Positions 25,149 through 33,468 of a stretch of 39,714 nucleotides of DNA are shown one piece after another. The notes below the pieces were generated by a model that made no database searches, had not been told where the DNA came from, and saw only the letters and a program-made list of their open reading frames with translations. A program made the position numbers and the translations under genes. How positions within the stretch are numbered: the first letter of the stretch is position 1; every line of letters begins with the position of its first letter. The DNA comes from Streptosporangium subroseum (GTDB taxonomy: Bacteria; Actinomycetota; Actinomycetes; Streptosporangiales; Streptosporangiaceae). Where the stretch lies: NCBI RefSeq assembly GCF_900188345.1, contig NZ_FZOD01000082.1, forward strand, positions 1 through 39,714. Reading direction: 5' to 3'.

Positions 25149-26126
25149 ATGAGCGGCATCAAGCAGCCAGGTGAGAAGAAACTGATGTTCTTCTCCGGGC
25201 GGGCGTACCCGGAGCTGGCCGAAGAGGTGGCCGACCACCTCGGGGTCGACACCACCCCCACCACACTGCGTGACTTCGCCAACGGCGAGATCTACGCCCG
25301 CTACCCGGAGTCGGTCCGGGGCTGTGACGCTTTTGTCATCCAGAGCCACACCGGGCCCATCAACCAGTGGATCATGGAGCAGCTGATCATGGTGGACGCG
25401 CTCAAGCGCGCCTCCGCCAAGCGGATCACCGTGATCATGCCGTTCTACGGCTACGCCCGCCAGGACAAGAAGAGCAGGGGCCGCGAGCCCATCACCGCCC
25501 GGTTGATGGCCGACCTGCTCAAGACCGCGGGCGCCGACCGGCTGATGTCGATCGACCTGCACACCTCCCAGATCCAGGGCTTCTTCGACGGCCCGGTGGA
25601 CCACCTGTTCGCCATGCCGGTCCTGGTCAACTACCTCAAGGACAAGCTCGACCTGGAGACGACCACCGTCGTCTCGCCCGACACCGGCCGGGTGCGGCTG
25701 TCGGAGCGCTGGGCCGACACGCTGGGCACCCCGCTGGCCTTCATCCACAAGCGCCGCGATCTCGAGGTGGCCAACCAGGTGAAGGTGAGCGAGGTCGTCG
25801 GCAAGGTGCAGGGCCGCACCTGCGTGCTGATCGACGACATGATCGACACCGCGGGCACGATCTGCAAGGCGGCCGACGCGCTGTACGAGCAGGGTGCGAC
25901 CAACGTGGTCGTGGCCGCCACGCATGCCGTGTTCTCCACCCCCGCGGTGGACCGGCTGAAGAACTCCAAGATTTCCGAAGTGATCGTCACCAACACGCTG
26001 CCGATCGCCGAGGAGAACAGGTTCGACAAGCTCACCGTTTTGTCGATCGCCCCGCTGATCGCCCGCGCGATCACCGAGGTGTTCAGCGACGGTTCGGTGA
26101 CGAGCCTGTTCGAAGGCGACAGCTGA
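25149..26126 (+). CDS. prs: Ribose-phosphate pyrophosphokinase
   Basis: Forms PRPP from ribose 5-phosphate and ATP for purine, pyrimidine, His, Trp and NAD synthesis; in actinobacteria PRPP also feeds decaprenylphosphoryl-arabinose. The 325 residues are typical of class I. The PRPP-binding loop is CVLIDDMIDTAGT near residue 224, the catalytic flexible loop region is YARQDKKSRGREPIT near 100, and SIDLHTSQIQGFF near 138 is conserved. GGAGGA precedes ATG 25149. The conserved order is glmU-prs-rplY-pth. Confidence 0.97.
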   Translation: MSGIKQPGEKKLMFFSGRAYPELAEEVADHLGVDTTPTTLRDFANGEIYARYPESVRGCDAFVIQSHTGPINQWIMEQLIMVDALKRASAKRITVIMPFYGYARQDKKSRGREPITARLMADLLKTAGADRLMSIDLHTSQIQGFFDGPVDHLFAMPVLVNYLKDKLDLETTTVVSPDTGRVRLSERWADTLGTPLAFIHKRRDLEVANQVKVSEVVGKVQGRTCVLIDDMIDTAGTICKAADALYEQGATNVVVAATHAVFSTPAVDRLKNSKISEVIVTNTLPIAEENRFDKLTVLSIAPLIARAITEVFSDGSVTSLFEGDS

Positions 26127-26134
26127 CCCGAACC

Positions 26135-26151
26135 GCGATGCGCAGCATCGC
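26135..26151 (+). terminator. 7-bp hairpin just after prs
   Basis: GCGATGC, loop GCA, GCATCGC, beginning 8 bases past the prs stop. There is no T-run, so termination would be weak or need Rho. Confidence 0.35.
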
Positions 26152-26191
26152 CGTGTAACAGCCATCGGGCGTAGCCCGGCAGCGGGCGCTG

Positions 26192-26197
26192 TAGGGT
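26192..26197 (+). promoter_or_regulatory. Candidate -10 box for rplY
   Basis: TAGGGT fits TANNNT and would start an mRNA leader of about 85 nt before rplY. GTGCG near 26208 can pair with CGCAC near 26250 to fold that leader. No good -35 is visible. Confidence 0.3.
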
Positions 26198-26288
26198 AGT
26201 GAGATTGCGTGCGTTCGTAACGCCTTCCGCTAGGGCGGGTGAGGGGGAGCGCACCTTTCAATTTTCGAAGATCCCTAGGAGATCTACC

Positions 26289-26885
26289 GTGTCCAACGAA
26301 GTTGTCATCACCGCTGAGCCGCGCTCTGAGTTCGGCAAGGGCGCCGCCCGCAAGGTTCGTCGCGAGAGCAAGGTGCCCGTCGTCCTCTACGGGCACGGTA
26401 CCGACCCGCAGCACATGACCCTCCCTGGGCACGAGCTCCTGCTCGCACTGCGCACGCCGAACGTGCTGATCCGCCTTCAGGGCGCGTCGACCGAGCTGGC
26501 GCTGCCCAAGGGTGTTCAGCGTGACCCGATCAGGGGCTTCCTGGAGCACGTCGACCTTCTTCTGGTCAAGAGCGGCGAGAAGGTCACCATCGACATTCCC
26601 GTCACCGTCGTGGGCGAGGTGGCCGACGGCATCCTCGACCAGCAGTTGGTCTCCATCTCGGTCGAGTCCGAGGCCACCCACATTCCCACCGGCGTCGAAG
26701 TCAACGTCGAGGGCATGGAGGTCGGCACCCAGGTCACCGCCGGCGACCTGAAGCTGCCCGAGGGCACCACCCTGATCGCGGACCCGGAGACCCTGGTCCT
26801 GCACGTCACCGGCGCCCCGACCGGTGAGCCCGAGCCCGAGGCCGCCGAGGCCGCCGCGGAGCCGGCCGCCGGGTCCGCCGAGTAG
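26289..26885 (+). CDS. rplY: 50S ribosomal protein L25 (CTC form)
   Basis: Binds 5S rRNA in the large subunit; 198 residues, the long general-stress (CTC/TL5) form with N-terminal RNA-binding domain (ITAEPRSEFGKGAARKVRR, VPVVLYGHG) and a C-terminal beta domain from about residue 95. The tail is Glu/Ala/Pro-rich, as is common in actinobacteria. GTG 26289 is supported by TAGGAGA eight bases upstream; the frame is open to 26199 but that part has no L25 similarity. It sits between prs and pth as in Mycobacterium. Confidence 0.96.
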   Translation: MSNEVVITAEPRSEFGKGAARKVRRESKVPVVLYGHGTDPQHMTLPGHELLLALRTPNVLIRLQGASTELALPKGVQRDPIRGFLEHVDLLLVKSGEKVTIDIPVTVVGEVADGILDQQLVSISVESEATHIPTGVEVNVEGMEVGTQVTAGDLKLPEGTTLIADPETLVLHVTGAPTGEPEPEAAEAAAEPAAGSAE

Positions 26886-26892
26886 CTCTTCC

Positions 26893-26909
26893 GCTACGAA
26901 GTAGTTTTT
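26893..26909 (+). terminator. Short hairpin with T5 after rplY
   Basis: CTAC-GAA-GTAG (26894-26904) is followed directly by TTTTT. The 4-bp stem is weak. A second stem lies at 26922-26951 (TCAGGGCAG, 12-base loop, CTGCCCTGA), without a T-run, just before pth. Confidence 0.35.
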
Positions 26910-26966
26910 CTGCTACACCTGTCAGGGCAGTCCGAGACCGGGCTGCCCTGACGCGCATATGAAGGG

Positions 26967-27572
26967 ATGCCGACCGTGGACCGCTGGTTGGTCGTTGGCC
27001 TGGGAAATCCCGGGCCGGAATACGCTGCGAACCGGCACAACGCGGGGTTCATGGTGCTGGACGAGCTCGCCGCACGGGCCGGTGGGCGGTTCAAGACGCA
27101 CAAGTCGCGGGCCGAGGTGCTGGAGGGCCGCCTGGCGGGAGTCTCCGCGGTGCTGGCCAAGCCGCTGTCCTTCATGAACCTCTCGGGCGGGCCGGTCAAG
27201 GCCCTGGCCGACTTCTACAAGATCGATCCGGCCTGCGTGATCGCGGTTCACGACGAGCTGGACATCCCGTACGGCGCGCTCAGGGTCAAGCTGGGCGGCG
27301 GTGACAACGGTCACAACGGGCTGAGGTCGATCACCAAGTCCCTGGCGACGAAGGACTATCTGCGGGTGCGGTTCGGTATCGGACGCCCGCCCGGTCGGAT
27401 GGACACCGCGGCCTACGTCCTGAAGGACTTCGCCACCGTCGAGCGCAAGGATCTGCCGTTCCTGGTCGACCGCGCCGCCGATGTGGTGGAGTCGCTGATC
27501 AAGGTGGGCCTTGAGCCGACCCAGAACGCCTTCCACGCGGGTGACCTGAACGTCTCGGGACCGCCGAGGTAG
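26967..27572 (+). CDS. pth: Peptidyl-tRNA hydrolase
   Basis: Frees tRNA from peptidyl-tRNA dropped off ribosomes. 201 residues, normal. It shows the conserved N-terminus LVVGLGNPGPEYAANRHN, with the catalytic His in NRHNAGF near residue 22, VIAVHDELDIPYG near 93 and GGDNGHNGLRSI near 112. ATG 26967 has GAAGGG directly upstream. It ends the conserved glmU-prs-rplY-pth group; beyond it gene order differs from Mycobacterium. Confidence 0.96.
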   Translation: MPTVDRWLVVGLGNPGPEYAANRHNAGFMVLDELAARAGGRFKTHKSRAEVLEGRLAGVSAVLAKPLSFMNLSGGPVKALADFYKIDPACVIAVHDELDIPYGALRVKLGGGDNGHNGLRSITKSLATKDYLRVRFGIGRPPGRMDTAAYVLKDFATVERKDLPFLVDRAADVVESLIKVGLEPTQNAFHAGDLNVSGPPR

Positions 27573-27596
27573 TCCAGCGGTGCCCCGGCGGCGCAC

Positions 27597-27747
27597 GCCG
27601 GTCACCGTCGCGTTCTGCTTGTCCTGTCTGTCCTGTGCGCTCCGCCGGCCACCGCGGTGACCGGCCCGGGGAGCGGCCCGCCGATCACCGTCGCCGTTCT
27701 GCCCGTCCTGGGCGGTCCGCCGGTCACCGCCGCGTCCGGCCTGTCAC
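27597..27747. repeat. Degenerate CGCCGGTCACCGTCG repeats downstream of pth
   Basis: CGCCGGTCACCGTCGCGTTC at 27597 is echoed by CGCCGATCACCGTCGCCGTT at 27679 (each leads to a GTCCTG) and by CGCCGGTCACCGCCGCGTCC near 27718. The gap between pth and the convergent exonuclease contains no gene. The GGTCACCG core also appears in the repeats at 17756-17835. Confidence 0.45.
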
Positions 27748-27773
27748 GGGTGATCCGCCCGTCCGTGCCGCGC

Positions 27774-28373
27774 TCAGTCGAGGGCCATCAGGTTCTGCAG
27801 CAACTCGGCCTGCTCGATCGCGTCGTCAAGCGCGTTGTGGGTGTGCGGCCGGCGGGAACGCAGATGCTCGGGCATCTGCCGTTTGGTGGCCCAGCCGATC
27901 GGCACCCCCGCCTTCACGGCGTAGAGCGTCTTGATGTCGATGCAGCGTGAATGCCCGAACGGCGAGACACCGGCGAAGCGCATGAAGTACCAGTAGATCC
28001 ACATCCAGTCGTAGGAGAGCGGATAGGCCGCCAGCACGGGTGTGCTGTTCCCGCACACCTCGCCGATCCACGTGGCGGCGGCCCGCATGGCCTCGGCCGG
28101 ATCCAGGCCTTCGCGGATCAGTGTCTCCCGGTCCAGCCCGCTGACGGCGAGCGACTCGGGAACGTGGTCGTCACTGATCGGCTTCAGTTCGGCGTAGAGG
28201 GTGTGAGCCTCCGCGTCGACCGGTTCGAAGATCTTTCCGGTCATCCGCCCGGCCACGGTCATACCGAAGCTGACCATCGAATATGGGCCGGGAATGGGGC
28301 CATCGGCTTCAATATCCACAGAGATATACGTTTCGGTTTTCAACCCTCGGGCCTCTCCTACCGCCGCTAACAT
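27774..28373 (-). CDS. DEDDh 3'-5' exonuclease
   Basis: A small DnaQ-fold nuclease of about 199 residues (189 if it starts at TTG 28343). The first metal motif DxE is in YISVDIEADGP, and the catalytic His-Asp motif is HNALDDAIEQA near the C-terminus. The family trims RNA or DNA 3' ends; which is not shown. The ATG at 28373 lacks a ribosome-binding site, whereas TTG 28343 has AGGAGAGG eight bases before it and gives the MKTETYISVDIEADGP N-terminus, so the shorter form may be the real one. It is divergent from the sugar transferase gene across about 42 bp. Confidence 0.82.
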   Translation of the reverse strand: MLAAVGEARGLKTETYISVDIEADGPIPGPYSMVSFGMTVAGRMTGKIFEPVDAEAHTLYAELKPISDDHVPESLAVSGLDRETLIREGLDPAEAMRAAATWIGEVCGNSTPVLAAYPLSYDWMWIYWYFMRFAGVSPFGHSRCIDIKTLYAVKAGVPIGWATKRQMPEHLRSRRPHTHNALDDAIEQAELLQNLMALD

Positions 28374-28389
28374 TCGGTGACTGTCCGTT

Positions 28390-28403
28390 CGTAAATGGTT
28401 ACG
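28390..28403. promoter_or_regulatory. 14-bp dyad CGTAA-N4-TTACG in divergent promoter
   Basis: Perfect 5-bp inverted arms around ATGG, between the divergent exonuclease and sugar transferase genes, overlapping where both promoters must lie. Arm order is the reverse of the desaturase boxes, so it is not the same site. Confidence 0.3.
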
Positions 28404-28415
28404 CAGGGGGAGCGC

Positions 28416-29858
28416 ATGCGTGACGTAACCGTCGTCCAGGCTGCGCCGAGATCGGGGGCGCCTCTGCGGTGCATGCCGAAGTGGGTGCGAAGGCACAGAC
28501 GGCGGGCTGTCGTCGGCGATATCGGCTCCGCCTCTCTGGCCGGAGCCGTCGCGCTGTTCGTCCGCTTCGGCGAGGTTACTCCCTACGTCATCCCGTACGT
28601 CGTGCTGAGCGCGGCACTCCCCATCGTCTGGGTCTGCCTGGTCGCGCTGAACCGCGCCTACGAGCCCCGCCTGATCGGCCTGGGCTCCGAGGAGTTCCAG
28701 CGGATCTTCCAGTGCGGGTTCATGCTCACCGCGGCCCTCGCCGTCGGCGCCTACATGACCAGGACCGAGGTGGCCCGCGGCTACGTGGTGCTGGCGATCC
28801 CGCTGGCAACGCTGCTGACCCTCCTCACGCGATACGGCCTGCGCCGCTCCCTGCACCGGATGCGGGCGCACGGCAGGTGCATGCGAAGGGTCTTGGCGGT
28901 AGGTCACCGGACGACGGTCGCCGAGCTGGTGCGCCGGTTCCGCCTGGAGCGCTACCACGGCATGGAGGTCGTCGGGGCCTGTCTGCCGCACGACGGCATG
29001 GGCGACGTGGAGGGCGTCCCGGTCCTGGGAGACTTCTCCGACGTTCCTCTCGTGGTCGGGCAGATCGCGGCGGACACCGTGGCCGTGCTCGCCTGCCCGG
29101 AGATGGACGGGGTGGCACTGCGGCGGCTGGCCTGGCGTCTGGAGAAGACCGGCACCGATCTGGTCGTGGCTCCGGCGCTGATGGAGGTGGCCGGGCCGCG
29201 GATCAGCATCCGCCCGGCCGCCGGGCTGTCGCTGCTGCACGTGGACCATCCGGAGATCTCGGGTCTGCGCCGGCTGGTCAAGAGCCTTTTCGACCGGATC
29301 GGGGCGGGGCTGCTCCTGCTGGTGCTATTACCGCTCTTCGCCGGTGTGACGGCGGCCATCCGGACGTCGAGTCCCGGACCTGCCTTCTTCCGGCAGACGC
29401 GGGTGGGCCGGGACGGCGCCGAGTTCACCATCTACAAGTTCCGGACGATGGGCGCCGACGCCGAGCGTCAGAAGATCGACCTCTCCAGCGACGAGCGTGG
29501 CGTGCTCTTCAAGATCCGAAATGATCCCCGCGTGACCCCGCTGGGCGCCCGGCTGCGTCGTCGCTCCCTGGACGAGCTGCCCCAGCTGATCAACGTGATG
29601 CTCGGTCACATGTCGCTGGTGGGCCCCCGGCCGCCGCTGCCCGAGGAGGTCGCGAGGTATGGCGACGATGTCAGGCGCAGGCTGTTGGTCAAACCCGGGA
29701 TGACCGGTTTGTGGCAGGTGAGCGGGCGGTCCGATCTGTCCTGGGAGGAATCGGTACGGCTGGACCTGCGTTACGTGGAGAGTTGGTCCCTCACGCTGGA
29801 CCTGCAGATTCTATGGAAGACTTGGTCAGCTGTCGCGCGAGGGGCTGGAGCATACTGA
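28416..29858 (+). CDS. Polyprenyl-phosphate sugar-1-phosphate transferase (exopolysaccharide initiation)
   Basis: A 480-residue WbaP/WcaJ-type enzyme that moves a hexose-1-phosphate from a nucleotide sugar to undecaprenyl phosphate, the first step of a surface glycan. About four N-terminal helices (residues 30-150), a nucleotide-fold middle domain (VLAVGHRTTVAELVRRF onward), one re-entrant helix near 300-325 and the catalytic domain are seen, with IYKFRTM, SLDELPQLINVMLGHMSLVG and PGMTGLWQVSGRSDLSWEE all conserved. ATG 28416 is favoured by the GGGGGAG just upstream; ATG 28395 is possible. Its TGA overlaps the cysQ ATG (TGATG), which ties glycan initiation to sulfur activation genes. Confidence 0.92.
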   Translation: MRDVTVVQAAPRSGAPLRCMPKWVRRHRRRAVVGDIGSASLAGAVALFVRFGEVTPYVIPYVVLSAALPIVWVCLVALNRAYEPRLIGLGSEEFQRIFQCGFMLTAALAVGAYMTRTEVARGYVVLAIPLATLLTLLTRYGLRRSLHRMRAHGRCMRRVLAVGHRTTVAELVRRFRLERYHGMEVVGACLPHDGMGDVEGVPVLGDFSDVPLVVGQIAADTVAVLACPEMDGVALRRLAWRLEKTGTDLVVAPALMEVAGPRISIRPAAGLSLLHVDHPEISGLRRLVKSLFDRIGAGLLLLVLLPLFAGVTAAIRTSSPGPAFFRQTRVGRDGAEFTIYKFRTMGADAERQKIDLSSDERGVLFKIRNDPRVTPLGARLRRRSLDELPQLINVMLGHMSLVGPRPPLPEEVARYGDDVRRRLLVKPGMTGLWQVSGRSDLSWEESVRLDLRYVESWSLTLDLQILWKTWSAVARGAGAY

Positions 29859-30625
29859 TGGCAATTGCAGACGATCACGCCCTCGCCAGGGAGTTGGCGA
29901 CGGCGGCCGGCGAGAAACTGCTGGCCCTACGCCAGAGGGAGGGGTTCGACGACCCCTCCGCGCTCCGCAAGGAGGGCGACGCCGCGGCGCACCTGTTCCT
30001 GATGGAGGCCCTGACACGGTTGCGGCCGGGTGACAGTGTGCTGTCCGAGGAGGCGACCAGCGAGGAGCGTCTCGACCCTCGCCGCCTCAGGGCCGAGCGG
30101 GTGTGGATCGTCGACCCACTGGATGGCACCCGTGAGTTCGCCGAGGAGGGCCGCAAGGACTGGGCGGTCCACGTGGCGCTCTGGGAGCGTGGCACGCTGA
30201 CGGCCGGAGCGGTGGCCCTGCCCGCGCAGGGCCGGACGCTGTCCACCCTCGAACCGCCCGTGCTGCCAGAGCTCGGGCCGGAGGCCAGGCCGCGGATCGC
30301 GGTCAGCCGGACCCGCCCGCCGGAGTTCGTCCAGAAGCTGGCCGACCTCGTCGACGCCGACCTGGTGCCCATCGGATCGGCGGGCGCCAAGATCTCCGCG
30401 GTGCTCACCGGGGAGGTCGAGGCCTATGTGCACGCCGGCGGTCAGTACGAATGGGATTCCGCCGCGCCCGTGGCCGTGGCCCTCGCCTGCGGGGCCCATG
30501 CGAGCCGCATCGACGGCTCGCCCCTGGTCTACAACCAAGGTGACCCCTCACTGCCGGATATTCTTGTATCCCTACCGGGACTAGCGCCAACGTTGCTCGC
30601 TGGAATCCGGGATCTGCACCGATAA
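29858..30625 (+). CDS. cysQ: 3'(2'),5'-bisphosphate nucleotidase
   Basis: Hydrolyses PAP (and PAPS) to AMP, removing the by-product of PAPS-using sulfotransferases. The 255 residues belong to the inositol monophosphatase superfamily: LRKEGDAAAH near residue 24, VLSEEA near 59, WIVDPLDGTREF near 82 (metal-binding DPLDGT), and YEWDSAAPVAVA near 195. The start ATG 29858 overlaps the preceding stop codon by one base. cysD follows 20 bp downstream with its own AGGAGA site. The position between a glycan-initiating enzyme and ATP sulfurylase, with sulfotransferases nearby, fits PAP recycling. Confidence 0.92.
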   Translation: MAIADDHALARELATAAGEKLLALRQREGFDDPSALRKEGDAAAHLFLMEALTRLRPGDSVLSEEATSEERLDPRRLRAERVWIVDPLDGTREFAEEGRKDWAVHVALWERGTLTAGAVALPAQGRTLSTLEPPVLPELGPEARPRIAVSRTRPPEFVQKLADLVDADLVPIGSAGAKISAVLTGEVEAYVHAGGQYEWDSAAPVAVALACGAHASRIDGSPLVYNQGDPSLPDILVSLPGLAPTLLAGIRDLHR

Positions 30626-30645
30626 ATCCCCGCTAGGAGAGTCTG

Positions 30646-31560
30646 ATGCTCCAGTGCGACTACACAACGTCGCAGCTCGACGTCCTCGAGGCAGAGGCCA
30701 TCCACATCATGCGTGAGGTGGCGGCCGAATTCGAGCGTCCCTGTCTTCTCTTCTCCGGTGGTAAAGATTCCATCGTCATGCTCCGTATCGCGGAGAAGGC
30801 GTTCTGGCCCGCGCCGATCCCCTTCCCGCTGATGCACGTGGACACCGGGCACAACTTCTCGGAGGTCATCGAGTTCCGCGACCGCCGGTCGGAGGAGCTC
30901 GGCGCGCGCCTGATCGTGGCCAGCGTCCAGGACTCCATCGACGCCGGACGAGTGGCGGAGGAGACCGGACGCAGGGCGTCACGCAACCGGCTGCAGACCA
31001 CCACGCTGCTGGACGCGATCGAGGACAACGAGTACGACGCGGTGTTCGGCGGCGCCCGCCGCGACGAGGAGAAGGCCCGTGCCAAGGAGCGCGTGTTCTC
31101 CTTCCGTGACGAGTTCGGCCAGTGGGATCCGAAGAGCCAGCGCCCCGAGCTGTGGAATCTCTACAACGCCAAGATCCGCAAGGGCGAGCACATCCGGGTG
31201 TTCCCACTGTCCAACTGGACCGAGCTCGACATCTGGGACTACATCCGGCGCGAGGGCATCGAGATCCCCTCGATCTACTACGCGCACACCCGCAAGGTGT
31301 TCGAGCGCGACGGCATGTTGCTGGCCGACAGCGAGTTCATCATCCGAGACGAGGACGAGCAGCTCTTCGACATGGTGGTCCGCTACCGCACGGTCGGTGA
31401 CGTGACCTGCACCGGTGCGGTTCAGTCGGCCGCGGCGACGGTCGAGGAGATCATCGACGAGATCGCCGCCACCCGCATCACCGAGCGTGGCGCCACCCGC
31501 GCCGACGACCGCGCCTCCGAGGCCTCCATGGAAGACCGTAAAAGGGAAGGCTACTTCTGA
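30646..31560 (+). CDS. cysD: Sulfate adenylyltransferase subunit 2
   Basis: The small, catalytic subunit of ATP sulfurylase, which makes APS from sulfate and ATP together with CysN. 304 residues, usual length. The PP-loop motif is LLFSGGKDSIVML near residue 35; the sequences GGARRDEEKARAKERVFSFRD and NIRVFPLSNWTELDIW-like region (IRVFPLSNWTELDIWDY near 182) are hallmarks. AGGAGA lies before ATG 30646. The stop overlaps the start of cysN as TGATG, so the subunits are made together. Confidence 0.97.
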   Translation: MLQCDYTTSQLDVLEAEAIHIMREVAAEFERPCLLFSGGKDSIVMLRIAEKAFWPAPIPFPLMHVDTGHNFSEVIEFRDRRSEELGARLIVASVQDSIDAGRVAEETGRRASRNRLQTTTLLDAIEDNEYDAVFGGARRDEEKARAKERVFSFRDEFGQWDPKSQRPELWNLYNAKIRKGEHIRVFPLSNWTELDIWDYIRREGIEIPSIYYAHTRKVFERDGMLLADSEFIIRDEDEQLFDMVVRYRTVGDVTCTGAVQSAAATVEEIIDEIAATRITERGATRADDRASEASMEDRKREGYF

Positions 31561-32822
31561 TGGACATCCTTCGCTTTGCCACGGCGGGAAGCGTCGACGA
31601 CGGAAAGTCGACCCTGATCGGCCGGCTGCTCTTCGACTCCAAGGCGATCTTCGAGGATCAGCTTGAGGCGGTCGAGCGCACCTCTCGCGATCGCGGTAAC
31701 GAATACACCGACCTGTCGCTGCTCACCGACGGCCTGCGAGCCGAGCGGGAGCAGGGCATCACGATCGACGTGGCCTACCGTTACTTCGCGACGCCCAAGC
31801 GCAAGTTCATCATCGCCGACACTCCCGGGCACATCCAGTACACCCGGAACATGGTCACCGGCGCCTCCACCGCCGACCTGGCGATCGTCCTGATCGACGC
31901 GCGCAAGGGCGTGCTGGAGCAGTCACGGCGGCACGCGTTCCTGACCACGCTGCTGCGGGTGCCGCACCTGGTCCTGGCCGTCAACAAGATGGACCTGGTC
32001 GACTACTCGCAGGAGCGGTTCGAGGAGATCCGTGAGGAGTTCTCCTCCTTCGCCTCCAAGCTGAACGCGCCCGACCTGACGTTCATCCCGATCTCGGCAC
32101 TGCACGGTGACAACGTGGTGTCCCGCTCGGAGAACATGCCCTGGTACAACGGCTCCTCCCTGCTGCACCACCTGGAGCACGTGCACATCGCCTCCGACCG
32201 CAACCTGGTCGACGTGCGCTTCCCCGTCCAGTACGTCATCCGCCCGCAGCGGGCCACCGACCCGGCCTTTCACGACTACCGCGGCTACGCGGGCCAGGTC
32301 GCCGGTGGCGTGCTGAAGCCGGGCGACGAGGTCATGCACCTGCCCTCGGGCCTGACCACGCGCATCGCCTCGATCGACACCTTCGACGGGCCGGTGGACG
32401 AGGCGTTCGCGCCGATGTCGGTGACCCTCAGGCTGGAAGACGACATCGACATCTCGCGCGGTGACATGATCTGCCGTCCGAACAATCAGCCGCACGTCGC
32501 CCAGGAGCTTGAGGCGATGGTCTGCTGGATGGCAGACGTGGCCAAGCTGGGCCCGCGCACCAAGCTGACCATCAAGCACACCACCCGTACGGCCCGCGCG
32601 GTGGTCCGGGACCTGCACTACCGGCTGGACGTCAACACCCTGCACAGGGACGAATCAGCCGAGTCACTTGGCCTGAACGAGATCGGGCGCGTCTCGCTCC
32701 GTGTCACCCAGCCGCTGTTCGTGGACGACTATGCGAGAAACCGCCTCACGGGTGGCTTCATCCTCGTGGACGACGCGACGAACAACACCGTGGGCGCAGG
32801 GATGATCGTCGAGGCGAAGTAG
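31560..32822 (+). CDS. cysN: Sulfate adenylyltransferase subunit 1 (GTPase)
   Basis: The GTPase subunit that drives APS formation by CysD. 420 residues with the EF-Tu-like G domain: GSVDDGKSTLIGRLLFDSK (P-loop, about 11-29), DTPGHIQYTRNM (about 88) and NKMDLVD (about 143), then two beta-barrel domains. There is no C-terminal APS kinase domain, so PAPS production needs a separate CysC, which is not in this window. It is coupled to cysD and is the last gene of the sugar transferase-cysQ-cysD-cysN group; a repeat-filled gap of 709 bp follows. Confidence 0.97.
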   Translation: MDILRFATAGSVDDGKSTLIGRLLFDSKAIFEDQLEAVERTSRDRGNEYTDLSLLTDGLRAEREQGITIDVAYRYFATPKRKFIIADTPGHIQYTRNMVTGASTADLAIVLIDARKGVLEQSRRHAFLTTLLRVPHLVLAVNKMDLVDYSQERFEEIREEFSSFASKLNAPDLTFIPISALHGDNVVSRSENMPWYNGSSLLHHLEHVHIASDRNLVDVRFPVQYVIRPQRATDPAFHDYRGYAGQVAGGVLKPGDEVMHLPSGLTTRIASIDTFDGPVDEAFAPMSVTLRLEDDIDISRGDMICRPNNQPHVAQELEAMVCWMADVAKLGPRTKLTIKHTTRTARAVVRDLHYRLDVNTLHRDESAESLGLNEIGRVSLRVTQPLFVDDYARNRLTGGFILVDDATNNTVGAGMIVEAK

Positions 32823-32845
32823 CCGAGGCCGATTAGGGGTCGCGA

Positions 32846-33110
32846 GGCGACGACAGGTGGCCTGGGCCTGACTCACGAGCGTGGGGCCGCGTGGGATCCA
32901 GAGCCAAAAGCGCGGCGACGGCAGGTGGGTGGCCCGGGCCCCGTCCACGCGTGCGGGGCCACGGGGAATTCAAGGGCCCGGCGACGGCGGGTAGGCGACC
33001 TGGGCCCTGCTCATATGAGCGGGGCCGTGGAGGTTTCAAGGGCGCGGCGATGGTAGTGGGTGGCCCGGGCCCCGCTCATGGGCGCGGGGCCTGTACCTGG
33101 GCCTATCTGG
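32846..33110. repeat. Four degenerate 66-68 bp tandem units, each with a GGCCCC hairpin
   Basis: The GGCGA(C/T)G core recurs at 32846, 32914, 32980 and 33046. Each unit then carries a stem of the GGCCC...GGGCC type whose inner part changes between copies: GTCCACGCGTGC, TGCTCATATGAGCG and GCTCATGGGCGC. In the third copy the inner part is itself a palindrome (GCTCAT-ATGAGC). The pairing is kept while sequence varies. Confidence 0.6.
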
Positions 33111-33292
33111 GTCATCTGGGTCGAGCCTGCGGCGGGGCAGGGATTGCGTCCGGGGCGAGTGCAAAAGCGTGCACCGGGCGCCACCGTTGGTCTGGGGCGG
33201 GAAAACGCTTCACAGGTCTGAGGGGCTTCACCCGTCTGGGGCGGCCAAGGCGCTCCACCGGTCTGAGGGGCTCCACCTGTCTGGGGTGGCAA

Positions 33293-33395
33293 GGCGCTCC
33301 ACCGGCTTGAGGGCTCCATCGGCTTGAGGGCTCCACCGGGCTGAGGGCTCCACCGGGCTGAGGGCTCCACCGGGCTGAGGGTTCCACCGGCTTGA
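33293..33395. repeat. 17-bp tandem repeat (GGGCTCCACCGGGCTGA)
   Basis: Five units of exactly 17 bp run from 33311 to 33395, three of them identical (33328-33378), preceded by an 18-bp relative at 33293. Longer related units (CTCCACCGGTCTGAGG, CTCCACCTGTCTGGGG) extend the pattern back to about 33205. The period is not a multiple of three. Confidence 0.8.
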
Positions 33396-33468
33396 ACTGG
33401 GAGGACACTCCTGCCCGGTCTGACGAAACGCGCGTTACAGCATTCTGGGTAGATCCTTTGTCTGTTCG

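Noticed and set aside
32833..33310. Short frames on both strands in the 66-68 bp repeats (22-residue periodic peptides)
   Set aside because: The 66-bp period happens to be a multiple of three, but one interval is 68 bp and both strands are open, so base bias explains them.
33205..33395. Possible CRISPR array
   Set aside because: The 17-bp units abut each other without unique spacers and no cas gene is nearby.
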